From: Reyranella sp.
GTDB lineage: Bacteria; Pseudomonadota; Alphaproteobacteria; Reyranellales; Reyranellaceae
Direction of reading: 5' to 3'
Assembly: GCF_004296935.1 (NCBI RefSeq)
Contig: NZ_SCVH01000131.1
Span: forward strand, 1-64,000
Length of the DNA: 64,000 nucleotides
The notes beneath the pieces were generated by a model. That model was not told the origin of the DNA, did not search any database, and saw only the letters and a list, made by a program, of their open reading frames with translations. Both the position numbers and the translations under genes were made by a program. The number at the start of each line of letters is the position of its first letter. Position 1 is the first letter of the stretch. Shown here in pieces: positions 43,232-51,659 of the stretch.

Positions 43232-43777
43232 TCAGGGCGGTTCTTCGCCAAAGTGCGCTCGCAGCCGCAGCAGGGCCTTGTGGTGGGTGCTGCGGACGGT
43301 CTGGGCGTCGATCTTGAGCAAAAGGGCCACTTCGGCCACGTCGCGCTCCTCGTCGTAGAGGCACTTCAGGATCAGGACCTGGCGATCGGTCAGAAGCCCC
43401 TGGGGAATCTTGAGCTTTTCGACGTGCTTGTCCTCGACCCCCAGGGCCGCTTCCGGGACGTCGTCGAGCGGTTGGGTCGCCTGGCGGCGGCGCCGGGAAT
43501 GATCCACAGCGCACGAGCGGGCAACCACGGCCAGCCAGGTACTGAGCTTGGCGCGGGCCGGGTCGAAGGTCTTGAGCAGTCGGAAGTCCTGGGCGCAGAG
43601 GCGGACGAACACGTCCTGGGCCGCGTCCATGACGTCGTCCTCGCCCAGCCGGAAGGCCGATAGCGTCCGCCGCACGACGGCGTTTATGAGGGGTGCCGCC
43701 GCGGTGACGAAGCTGTCCCACGCACGCTTGTTGCCCGTGGTGAGCGTCTGCAGGTCGGTCTGGTTCAGTTCCGTCAC
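43232..43777 (-). CDS. ECF-type RNA polymerase sigma factor
   Basis: 181 aa from GTG 43777; no ATG fits. Region 2: AWDSFVTAAAPLINAVVRRTLSAFRLGEDDVMDAAQDVFVRLCAQDFRLLKTFDPARAKLSTWLAVVARSCAVDHSRR. Region 4: LTDRQVLILKCLYDEERDVAEVALLLKIDAQTVRSTHHKALLRLRAHF. Directs transcription of a small stress regulon, probably including its own operon. Divergent from the gamma-glutamyltransferase gene (127 bp). Confidence 0.88.
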   Translation of the reverse strand: MTELNQTDLQTLTTGNKRAWDSFVTAAAPLINAVVRRTLSAFRLGEDDVMDAAQDVFVRLCAQDFRLLKTFDPARAKLSTWLAVVARSCAVDHSRRRRQATQPLDDVPEAALGVEDKHVEKLKIPQGLLTDRQVLILKCLYDEERDVAEVALLLKIDAQTVRSTHHKALLRLRAHFGEEPP

Positions 43778-43904
43778 GCCTGCGATCTTCCCTGGGCTCG
43801 TCCTTGGGGGCTCGTCCTTGGGGGCCCGTCCGCCCTGCAGTCTAACGGGGTTTGTGGCCAATTCAGGCCCCGCTACAGTCGCTCCCTCAAAGTGGGGAGC
43901 GTTG

Positions 43905-45461
43905 ATGAGCGAGTCGCTGACACGGCAGGTCAAGATCACCAAACAGGCGGTGCGCGGCAAGGGCGTCGTCGTGGCCCAGAATTGCAGGGCCGCCGAGGTC
44001 GGCGCCGCCATCCTGCGCCAGGGCGGCAATGCCATCGATGCCGCGGTCGCCACCGGCATGGCGATCGGCGCGGTCGAGCCGTGGATGAGCGGCATCGGCG
44101 GCGTCGGATTCATGACCATCTGGAGCGCCAAGGAAGGCCGCGCCTGGACGATCGACTACGGCCCGGTCTCGGCCAGGAAGCTCGACCCCTCGGTCTACAA
44201 GATCGTCGGTCCCGGCCCCGCCAACCCCTTCGCCTGGCCGGACATCCTCGAACAGAGGAACGAGGTCGGCTACCACTCGATCGCCGTGCCCGGCATGGTC
44301 GCGGGCCTCGCCAAGGCACTGGAGCGCTTCGGTACGCTCAAGTGGAAGGACGTGCTGGCGCCCGGCGTCGAGCTCGCCCAGCGCGGCATGGAACTCGACT
44401 GGTACATGCAGGTGATGCTGGCGCAGGGCGCGCAGCACCTCACCAAGTTCCCGGCCTCGCGCGCCGCCTACCTCTGCGACGACGGCCGCGTGCCCTCGAT
44501 CGACTGGGCGCACAACAAACGCTACCTCAAGCTCGGCAATCTCGGCGAGACGATGCGGCGGCTGGCCGAGGGCGGCCCGCGCGAATTCTACGAAGGCAGC
44601 CTGGCGCGCGACATCGCGGCCGACCTGCAGGCGGGCGGCTCGGCGATCTCCACCGACGATCTCGCCTCCTACGAGGCGCGCGTGGTCGATCCCCTGTCGT
44701 TCGAGCACAACGGCGTCACCGTGAACGTCGCAGGCGGCCTCACCGCGGGGCCCACCTTGCGCCGCGCCATCGAGCTGGCGGGCGACCGGACCAGGGGCAA
44801 GGGCGCGCCCGACGCCGCCTTCTTCACCGCCTTCGCCGAGGGCATGCACAAGGCCTACGACGAGCGGCTGAAGACGCTGGGCGACAAGCCCACCAACACC
44901 TGCACCACGCATTTCTGCGCCGCCGATTCGGAAGGCAACATGGTGGCGCTGACGCAGACCCTGATGTCGCTTTTCGGCTCCAACGTGATGCTGCCCAAGA
45001 CCGGCATCACCATGAACAACGGCATGCTGTGGTTCGATCCCGAACCCAACAAGCCCAACTCCATCGCCCCGGGCAAGAAGCCGCTTTGCAACATCTGCCC
45101 CGTGGTCGTCGCCCGGGGCGGCAAGGCATGGTTCTGCATCGGCGCCTCGGGCGGGCGGCGCATCGTGCCGGCGGTGGCGCAGCTTGCGCTGATGCAGATC
45201 GACCGCGGCATGGATGTGGAGGCCGCCTTCCATCAGCCGCGCATCGACGTCTCGGGCGTGGGCCCGATCCGCGTCAACCGCGACCTGCCCGACGCGATCA
45301 AGAAGGCGATCGCGGCCAAGCTGCCGATGGTCGAGGTCGACAACCCGATCTCGCCGCTGGGCTTCGCCAATCCGAGCTGCATCGTGCGCGATCCGAAAAC
45401 CGGGGAGCTCACCGGCATGAACGAGGTGATGTCGCCATGGGCCGGCGGCGCAGCGCAGTAG
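43905..45461 (+). CDS. Gamma-glutamyltransferase family protein
   Basis: 518 aa from ATG 43905 (GGGAG 5 bases upstream). GAAILRQGGNAIDAAVATGMAIGAVEPWMSGIGG and the self-processing site CTTHFCAADSEGNMVALTQT with candidate nucleophile Thr334 mark an Ntn-hydrolase GGT. No signal peptide, unlike classical periplasmic GGT, so it may be a cytoplasmic acylase or GGT-like lyase. The 3' end overlaps the substrate-binding protein gene by 25 bp. Confidence 0.88.
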   Translation: MSESLTRQVKITKQAVRGKGVVVAQNCRAAEVGAAILRQGGNAIDAAVATGMAIGAVEPWMSGIGGVGFMTIWSAKEGRAWTIDYGPVSARKLDPSVYKIVGPGPANPFAWPDILEQRNEVGYHSIAVPGMVAGLAKALERFGTLKWKDVLAPGVELAQRGMELDWYMQVMLAQGAQHLTKFPASRAAYLCDDGRVPSIDWAHNKRYLKLGNLGETMRRLAEGGPREFYEGSLARDIAADLQAGGSAISTDDLASYEARVVDPLSFEHNGVTVNVAGGLTAGPTLRRAIELAGDRTRGKGAPDAAFFTAFAEGMHKAYDERLKTLGDKPTNTCTTHFCAADSEGNMVALTQTLMSLFGSNVMLPKTGITMNNGMLWFDPEPNKPNSIAPGKKPLCNICPVVVARGGKAWFCIGASGGRRIVPAVAQLALMQIDRGMDVEAAFHQPRIDVSGVGPIRVNRDLPDAIKKAIAAKLPMVEVDNPISPLGFANPSCIVRDPKTGELTGMNEVMSPWAGGAAQ

Positions 45462-46597
45462 CCGCGGCCGTCGCCCTCCTCGTCGCGGCTCCCCTTGCCG
45501 TCTCCGGGGCTGCGGCGCAGGACCTGCGCCTGCCCGTGCTCGTGCCCCTCACCGGCTTCGTGGCGCTGGAAGGCACCAGCCAGCGTAACGGCGCGCTGCT
45601 GGCGGCGGGTCAGATCCGCGACGTCACCCTGAAGCCCGAGGTACTGGATACCGCCGCAACTCCGGAAGCCGCCGTCACCGCCTGGGAACGCGCCATGGGC
45701 GGCACCCTGCCCTCGGCTGCCGTTGGACCGATCCTGGGCACCCAGATGTTGGCGCTGCTGCCGCTCGCACAAGAACGCGGCGTGCCGCTGCTCACCATCT
45801 CCGGCACCGCGCGGCTGGGCGAGCTCGGCAACCCCTGGTTCTTCCGCTTCTTTCCGAGCGACGCCACGGTGAAGGTGGCGCATGCACGCTACGTCGTCGA
45901 AAAGCTCGGTGCCAAACGGCCGGCCGTCATCTACCAGAGCACCGCCTACGGCCAGTCCGGCCGCGAGCAGCTCGCCAGGACTTTTACCGATCTAAAAGCA
46001 CCGCCAGTCCTCGAGGAGAGCATCGCCCCCACCGTCAACGATCTCTCGCCCGCCATCCTGCGCGCCAAGAACGCCAATGCCGACGTGATCGTGCTTCACC
46101 TGCATGCCGCCTCCACCGTCCTCGCCGTACGCCAGGCGCGGCAGCTCCTGCCCGACGTGCCGATCGTCGCGGGCTCGGCCATGCACCAGCCCGCGACCGC
46201 GGCGCTGCTCGAACCCGCCGAGCTGAAGGGTGTCTGCGCCGAGACCGCGGCCTCGCCGATCTCGGCCACCTCAGGCCCGATGAAGGCTTTTCTCGACGCC
46301 TACCGTGCCGCCTACAAGAGCGAGCCCGACGCCTTTGCCGCCGCCCAGTTCGACGCCGTCGGTATGCTGGGCAAGGTGATCGCCGATCTCCGCAAGGCCG
46401 GCCAGCCCGTCACACCGAAAGCCGTGCGTGACCGCCTCGCCAGCGAGAGCTACGTGGGCGTGGTCACGACCTACAAATCGGACGGCAAGGGCAACATGGC
46501 GCACGAGGCCGAGATCGTCTGCTACGACGGCACCAGCCGAGTGCCCAGGCTCGCCCAGCGCTACACCATGCAATTGCGCCAGGGTCAGCCGCGCTAG
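45437..46597 (+). CDS. Branched-chain-type ABC transporter substrate-binding protein
   Basis: 386 aa, start ATG 45437 inside the GGT gene. Signal peptide to about residue 28 (SGAAAQ). LPVLVPLTGFVALEGTSQRNGALLA, AAVGPILGTQMLALLPLAQERGVPLLTISGTA, PAVIYQSTAYGQSGREQL and a final YTMQLRQ are LivJ-type (peripla_BP_6). Translational coupling implies it captures a gamma-glutamyl or amino-acid product related to the GGT enzyme. No permease or ATPase genes are near. Confidence 0.88.
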   Translation: MGRRRSAVAAAVALLVAAPLAVSGAAAQDLRLPVLVPLTGFVALEGTSQRNGALLAAGQIRDVTLKPEVLDTAATPEAAVTAWERAMGGTLPSAAVGPILGTQMLALLPLAQERGVPLLTISGTARLGELGNPWFFRFFPSDATVKVAHARYVVEKLGAKRPAVIYQSTAYGQSGREQLARTFTDLKAPPVLEESIAPTVNDLSPAILRAKNANADVIVLHLHAASTVLAVRQARQLLPDVPIVAGSAMHQPATAALLEPAELKGVCAETAASPISATSGPMKAFLDAYRAAYKSEPDAFAAAQFDAVGMLGKVIADLRKAGQPVTPKAVRDRLASESYVGVVTTYKSDGKGNMAHEAEIVCYDGTSRVPRLAQRYTMQLRQGQPR

Positions 46598-46873
46598 GTG
46601 CGATTTTTCAGACACGAGTTGTCCAGAAACTGTCCGGAAATTCGCAAAGCGCCTGCCGGCTCGAACCGGAAGATTCTTTTCGACTCAGGCCCGAATCGCG
46701 GACCTGCTAGAAAAATCGTCCCCCAGCCGGCCTTCCGGCCACAATGGAACACCGCGCGTGGGGCGGGCGAGTGGGTTGATCAGGGACGAAAATGCACTCC
46801 CGTCGGAATAATCTTTTTCCTGCTGAATTTGCGACTTTTTCTCCAACCCTTCGTGAGGAAGCCTGATTTTGGG

Positions 46874-47257
46874 TCAGCTCACCTTGGGCGGCGCGCCTTC
46901 GAAGTAGGTGCTCTTGCCCGGTGCGAAAGGCTCCAGCACTGGCCAGACGAAGAGGACGCGCGCCATGCCCGGGCCTTCCGTTCCCCAGGCGTGCGGTGTG
47001 CGCGGCGGAATGATGACGGCCTGACCGGGGGCCGCGAACACCCGGGTGTCACCCAGCTCGACCCAGATCCGCCCCTCCTCGACCAGCACGATCTCCTCGT
47101 ATTCGTGAAAGTGCTTTGGGACGGCGACGCCGGGTTCCACCGTATTGGAGAGCACGCTGGTCGTGGTCGCGCCATGCTCGTGGCTGGTGATCCACTTGCC
47201 GGTGATTCCGGCCCGCATGGGGAACTCCGGCAGTGCCGCGTAGTCGACGACTGGCAT
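46874..47257 (-). CDS. Cupin domain protein
   Basis: 127 aa. GVAVPKHFHEYEEIVLVEEGRIWVELGD is cupin motif 1 (His, His, Glu) and PGQAVIIPPRTPHAWGTEG motif 2 (His). A single-domain cupin, possibly a metal-dependent isomerase or dioxygenase. Single gene, divergent from the dienelactone hydrolase unit. Confidence 0.82.
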   Translation of the reverse strand: MPVVDYAALPEFPMRAGITGKWITSHEHGATTTSVLSNTVEPGVAVPKHFHEYEEIVLVEEGRIWVELGDTRVFAAPGQAVIIPPRTPHAWGTEGPGMARVLFVWPVLEPFAPGKSTYFEGAPPKVS

Positions 47258-47359
47258 CGCTCACCTCATTTTGATCCATTCTAGCCTCTCCTTTCCGTCA
47301 AGAGGAGCGCAACCTGATTCCTTGATCTAGACTGCAGCCCCTGGTGGAGGAGCAACGAC

Positions 47360-48241
47360 TTGGATTCGGTGACCCAGCTCGAGATCGACCAGCGCGTGTT
47401 CGATCTCTACGACGAATATTGCCATGGACGGATCGACCGCCGCGCCTTCCTGCAGCAGGCCGCCGTGGTGGCGGCGGGTGGCCTCGCCATGGCCCAGGCC
47501 CTGATGCCGCGCTATGCCAACGCCCAGACGATCTCCTTCACCGACGAGCGCATCAAGGCCAGGTACGTCACCTACCCGTCGCCGGGCGGCACCTCGGGCA
47601 CGATGCGCGGCTATCTCGTGCAACCCAAGGGAAACGGCCCGTTCCCGGTGGTCCTCGTGGTGCACGAGAATCGCGGACTCAACCCTTACATCGAGGACGT
47701 CGCGCGGCGCGCCGCGACCGAGGGCTTCCTGGCGCTGGCGCCGGACGGGCTGTTCCCGGTCGGCGGCTACCCCGGCAATGACGACGACGGCCGCGCGCTG
47801 CAGGCCAGGCTCGACCAGCCGAAGCTGCGCACCGACATGCTGAACAGCGCGAAGTATCTCAAGACGCATGCGCTCTCGACCGGCAAGCTTGGCGTCACGG
47901 GCTTCTGCTGGGGCGGCGGCACGACCAACTGGCTGGCCACCGCCATGGGCGCCGGCATGCAGGCGGGCGTGCCCTACTACGGCGCGGCAGCGGAGACCGC
48001 AGCGGTGCCCTCGATCAAATCACCGCTGATGGTGCAACTCGCGCAGAACGACGAGCGCATCAACGCGATGTACCCGGCCTACGAGGCGGCGCTGAAGAGT
48101 GCGGGCGTGCCGTACGAGGTGTTCATCCATCCCGGCACGCAGCACGGCTTCCACAACAACTCGACGCCGCGTTACAACGAGGCAGCGGCCAAGCTGTCGT
48201 GGGAGCGCACAATCGCCTTCTTCAAGAAAAACCTCGCCTGA
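47360..48241 (+). CDS. Dienelactone hydrolase family protein, Tat-exported
   Basis: 293 aa from TTG 47360 with GGAGG upstream. Residues 1-56 include RIDRRAFLQQAAVVAAGG, a twin-arginine signal. FPVVLVVHENRGLNPYIEDVARR is the oxyanion/Glu region, VTGFCWGGGTTNW the Cys nucleophile elbow and HPGTQHGFHNN the catalytic His. YghX-like. First gene of a four-gene unit with CoxG-like, ThDP and TauD-like genes. Confidence 0.88.
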   Translation: MDSVTQLEIDQRVFDLYDEYCHGRIDRRAFLQQAAVVAAGGLAMAQALMPRYANAQTISFTDERIKARYVTYPSPGGTSGTMRGYLVQPKGNGPFPVVLVVHENRGLNPYIEDVARRAATEGFLALAPDGLFPVGGYPGNDDDGRALQARLDQPKLRTDMLNSAKYLKTHALSTGKLGVTGFCWGGGTTNWLATAMGAGMQAGVPYYGAAAETAAVPSIKSPLMVQLAQNDERINAMYPAYEAALKSAGVPYEVFIHPGTQHGFHNNSTPRYNEAAAKLSWERTIAFFKKNLA

Positions 48242-48242
48242 T

Positions 48243-48860
48243 ATGGTGGCGCTGAGCGAGAAGACGGCAATCCCGCTGCCGGCCGACCAGGTCTGGTCCC
48301 TCCTGAGCGAGCCGGCGCTCGTGGCCTCCTGCATCCCCGGCGCCCAGATGGCGGCGGACCAGGGCGACGGACTCTACCGCGGCTCCATTCGCGTAAAATT
48401 CGGCCCCACCGTCGCGATGTTCCGCGGCGAGGCAAACCTTACCTTCGACCACGCGACACGGACGTGCACCATAGAAGGCCGCGGCATCGACGGGCGTGGC
48501 GCCTCGCGTGCGCTGGCGTCGGGCGTGGTCAAGGTGAGCGGCGGCGACGTGACGGAACTCGCCGTCGACGGCAGCTTCACTGTGAGTGGCCCGCTGGAAA
48601 CCTTCGCCAATGCCGGCGGCGTCCATGTCGCGCGCGCGCTTCTGGCCGAGTTTTCCGCCAACATGGCCAAGATGGTGGCCGAGCGCGGCGCGCCCGTTTC
48701 GTCGCCGAACGATTCGGCCCCCCCAGTTTCGCCCATCAATGCCAGCGTGTTGCCTTCAGCGCCCGCGAACGCAATGCTTGCATCGCCACCGGCCGCCGCC
48801 GAGCTCAGCGCCTTCAATCTCCTGTGGCGGGCCTTCCTGTCCTGGCTGCGCGGCAAGTAA
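48243..48860 (+). CDS. CoxG/SRPBCC family protein
   Basis: 205 aa; begins 1 bp after the previous stop with no obvious ribosome-binding site, so probably coupled. IPLPADQVWSLLSEPALVASCIPGAQM is the CoxG opening, and GEANLTFDHATRTCTIEGRGID and VDGSFTVSGPLETFANAGGVHVARALLAEFSANMA follow. The C-terminus has a low-complexity linker and a hydrophobic tail FNLLWRAFLSWLRGK, as in CoxG proteins that anchor to membranes. Confidence 0.85.
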   Translation: MVALSEKTAIPLPADQVWSLLSEPALVASCIPGAQMAADQGDGLYRGSIRVKFGPTVAMFRGEANLTFDHATRTCTIEGRGIDGRGASRALASGVVKVSGGDVTELAVDGSFTVSGPLETFANAGGVHVARALLAEFSANMAKMVAERGAPVSSPNDSAPPVSPINASVLPSAPANAMLASPPAAAELSAFNLLWRAFLSWLRGK

Positions 48861-48871
48861 GGGATACTGCG

Positions 48872-50536
48872 ATGAGCAAGCTGAAGGTTTCCGACATGCT
48901 GGCCCGCGCCTTCGCGGCCGAGGGCGTCGACCACCTGTTCACCCTCATGGGCGACGCCAACATGTACTGGTCGACGGCGATGGCCGAGCTGCCCGGCATG
49001 AAGGTGATCCACGCCCGCCACGAGCATTGCGCCGTCGCCATGGCCGACGGCTACGCCCGCGCCACCGGCAAGGTCGGCGTCGCCTCCACGACCTGCGGCC
49101 CGGGTTTTACCCAGATCATGACGGCGCTCACCATCGCGGCGCGCGGCAACGTGCCGATCGTGGTGTTCGCGGGCGATTCGCCGCTCGCCGCCTCGTGGTA
49201 CATCCAGCAGCTCGACATGGCGCCGCTCGCGCTCGCCTGCGGCGCGCACTATGTCGGCGTAAAGCACATCGACCGCCTGCTCGACAATGTGCGCGAGGCC
49301 TTCCAGGTGGCGGCGCTCGAGCAGCGCCCGGTGGTGCTCGCCGTGCCCATGGACATGCAGAAGCAGGCGTGGCCGCACCTCACCGACTACACGCCTTCGT
49401 CGGAGCTGGTGCCGGTGGCGCAGCGGCCGCTGCCCGATCCCGCCATCGTCGATCGCGTGATCGACATGATCGCCGAGGCGGAGAAGCCGATCCTGATCGC
49501 CGGCCGCGGCGCGATCCTGTCCGGCGCTGCCGCGGCACTTGAGGCCCTGGCCGCGCAAGCCGGCGCGCTGACGGCAACGTCGCTGCTCGGCAAGGGCCTG
49601 TTCGACGGCAACCCCTACGCGCTCGACATCGCCGGTGCCTTCGCCAGCGACTTCGCCCGGGAACGCTTCGCGGAAGCCGACCTGGTGATTGGCGCCGGCG
49701 CAGCGCTCGGCCACTACACCACCGAGGGCGGCTACCTCTATCCTGCCGCCCGCACCATCCAGATCGACACCAACCCGCGCGGCCTGTGGCAGGGTCTGCG
49801 CACCGCCGATCTCCATGTCCGTGCCGACGCAAGAGCCGCCGCCGAGGCGATCGTGGCCCGCATGAAGCAGCGCGGCGTGTCGCGCACCGGCTTCCGGACC
49901 AACGAGATGGCCAAACTGGTCGCAGGCGATTCGCCTGACAGCAAGGAATTCCCAGTGCAGCCCAACACCGTCGACCCGCGCAAGACAGTGGTCGAGCTCG
50001 ACCAGGTGGTGCCCAAGGACTGGGAGGTTGTCGTCGGCGCCGGCCACTATTTCAGCATGGTAATGACCCACATGAAGGGCCGCCCCGCCGAACGCTATCA
50101 CGTGGTCAACGATTTCGGCGCCATTGGCTCGGCCCTGCCCGCCGCCATCGGCATCGCCGCCGCGCGCGGCGACGGCAAGGTGCTGCTGGTCGAGGGCGAC
50201 GGCTCCCTGATGATGCACGTGCAGGAACTGGAGACGATCCGCCGCCAGGGCATCAAGATGCTGATGGCGGTGATGAACGACGGCGGCTACGGCGCCGAGG
50301 TGCACAAGTTCCGCGCCAACGGCATCACCGCCAAGGAAGCCGTGCATGGCCGCGGCGACCTCGCTGCTGCCGCGACGGGCTTCGGCCTGCGCGGCGCCTC
50401 GGTCACCCAGCCCGGCCGGTACGCGCCGCTGTTCGCCGAGCACCAGGGTGCCAATATCGGTACCCTCTGGGATGTGCATATCGACGATCTCATCCCGTCG
50501 CGCGCCTATCGCCGCGTTCACTACGGAGAAGCGTGA
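48872..50536 (+). CDS. Thiamine diphosphate-binding enzyme (acetolactate synthase/benzoylformate decarboxylase-like)
   Basis: 554 aa. VIHARHEHCAVAMADGYARATGKVGVASTTCGPG contains the catalytic Glu, ILIAGRGAILSGAAAALEALA is the central domain and VLLVEGDGSLMMHVQELETIRRQGIKMLMAVMNDGGYG the ThDP-binding GDG-N motif. Decarboxylates or ligates a 2-keto acid. Substrate unknown; context with a 2-oxoglutarate-dependent dioxygenase is unusual. Third gene of the unit. Confidence 0.9.
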   Translation: MSKLKVSDMLARAFAAEGVDHLFTLMGDANMYWSTAMAELPGMKVIHARHEHCAVAMADGYARATGKVGVASTTCGPGFTQIMTALTIAARGNVPIVVFAGDSPLAASWYIQQLDMAPLALACGAHYVGVKHIDRLLDNVREAFQVAALEQRPVVLAVPMDMQKQAWPHLTDYTPSSELVPVAQRPLPDPAIVDRVIDMIAEAEKPILIAGRGAILSGAAAALEALAAQAGALTATSLLGKGLFDGNPYALDIAGAFASDFARERFAEADLVIGAGAALGHYTTEGGYLYPAARTIQIDTNPRGLWQGLRTADLHVRADARAAAEAIVARMKQRGVSRTGFRTNEMAKLVAGDSPDSKEFPVQPNTVDPRKTVVELDQVVPKDWEVVVGAGHYFSMVMTHMKGRPAERYHVVNDFGAIGSALPAAIGIAAARGDGKVLLVEGDGSLMMHVQELETIRRQGIKMLMAVMNDGGYGAEVHKFRANGITAKEAVHGRGDLAAAATGFGLRGASVTQPGRYAPLFAEHQGANIGTLWDVHIDDLIPSRAYRRVHYGEA

Positions 50537-50557
50537 GGAAACCAAGGAGGCTGAGCA

Positions 50558-51442
50558 ATGACAGTCACCATCCGCCAGGTCGGTCCCTGCTTCGCAGGCG
50601 AAATCGACGGCATCGACATGCGCCGGCCGCTCACGCGCGACGAGGTGGCCGCGATCCATGCCGGCATGGACAAGTACGCCGTGCTGGTGTTCCGCGACCA
50701 GAAGATCACCGACGCCCAGCAACTCGCCTTCACGCAGAGCCTGGGCGAGATCGAGCATGCCATCGGCACCAGCCTGCGCGCGGCCAACGAGACGCGGCTG
50801 CCCACGACCTTCGCCGATGTCTCCAACCTCGACAAGAACAACACGCCCTACCCCCGCGACGACCGCCGCCGGCTGTTCGCCATCGGCAACCGGCTGTGGC
50901 ACTCTGACAGTTCGTTCAAGACGACTCCGGCGAAGTATTCGCTGCTGCACGCCGTCAGCATTCCCTCGAAAGGCGGCGACACGCAGTTCGCCGACATGCG
51001 GGCGGCCTATGATGCGCTCGACGACGACACCAAGGCCGAGGTCGAGGGAATGGTGTGCGAGCATTCGCAGATGTTCTCGCGCCAGCTCATCGGCTTCAGC
51101 GACTTCACCGACGAGGAACGCGAGCGCTTCAGGCCGGTGCGTCAATGCATGGTCCGCACCCATCCGGTGACCGGCCGAAAGTCGCTATACCTGTCGTCCC
51201 ATGCCGGCGAAATCGTCGGCTGGCCGATGCCCGAGGCGCGCGGCTACCTGCGCGACCTGATCGAGCACGCCACCCAGCGCGAGTTCGTCTACACCCACAA
51301 GTGGCGGGTCGACGACCTGGTGATGTGGGACAACCGCCAGACCATGCACCGCGCCCGCCCCTTCCCGGCGCACGAGCCGCGCGACATGCGCCGAACGACG
51401 CTGATCGGCGACGGCCCGACAGCGGAACAGGTCGCGGCGTAG
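50558..51442 (+). CDS. TauD/TfdA family 2-oxoglutarate-dependent dioxygenase
   Basis: 294 aa. AGEIDGIDMRRPLTRDEVAAI, LVFRDQKIT, LWHSDSSFKTTPAKYSLLHA (HxD iron motif), MVRTHPVTGRKSLYLSSHA and MWDNRQTMHRARPF (distal His, then Arg). Hydroxylates or desulfonates small substrates such as taurine or phenoxyacetates with loss of CO2 from 2-oxoglutarate. AAGGAGG precedes the ATG, 21 bp after the ThDP gene. Confidence 0.93.
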   Translation: MTVTIRQVGPCFAGEIDGIDMRRPLTRDEVAAIHAGMDKYAVLVFRDQKITDAQQLAFTQSLGEIEHAIGTSLRAANETRLPTTFADVSNLDKNNTPYPRDDRRRLFAIGNRLWHSDSSFKTTPAKYSLLHAVSIPSKGGDTQFADMRAAYDALDDDTKAEVEGMVCEHSQMFSRQLIGFSDFTDEERERFRPVRQCMVRTHPVTGRKSLYLSSHAGEIVGWPMPEARGYLRDLIEHATQREFVYTHKWRVDDLVMWDNRQTMHRARPFPAHEPRDMRRTTLIGDGPTAEQVAA

Positions 51443-51659
51443 TTCCTCGCCTCGAGGCTCCAAGCAGCGCTGCACGTTGCTTGTTGAAATCATTCCGATT
51501 TGACGAGCTCCGGTGGGCAGCCGTTGCCGGCCGACTTGCCGGGGTCTAGCCTTTCTGTCGGGGAGGGTGCCTGGGGAGGCGCCTCTGGGGGATGTCCGCA
51601 ATGCCAATGTTTCACAATGGCGGGGCGTTTGTCGCGCACGCTTTGGCCGCGCCGACACC

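Noticed and set aside
43892-45436. Long upstream extension of the substrate-binding protein frame
   Set aside because: The extension is the out-of-frame shadow of the GGT gene; the signal peptide at ATG 45437 marks the true start.
48374-51163. 929-codon minus-strand open frame
   Set aside because: Antisense to the well-supported CoxG, ThDP and dioxygenase genes; long antisense frames are a by-product of high-GC third-position bias and this one has no domain.
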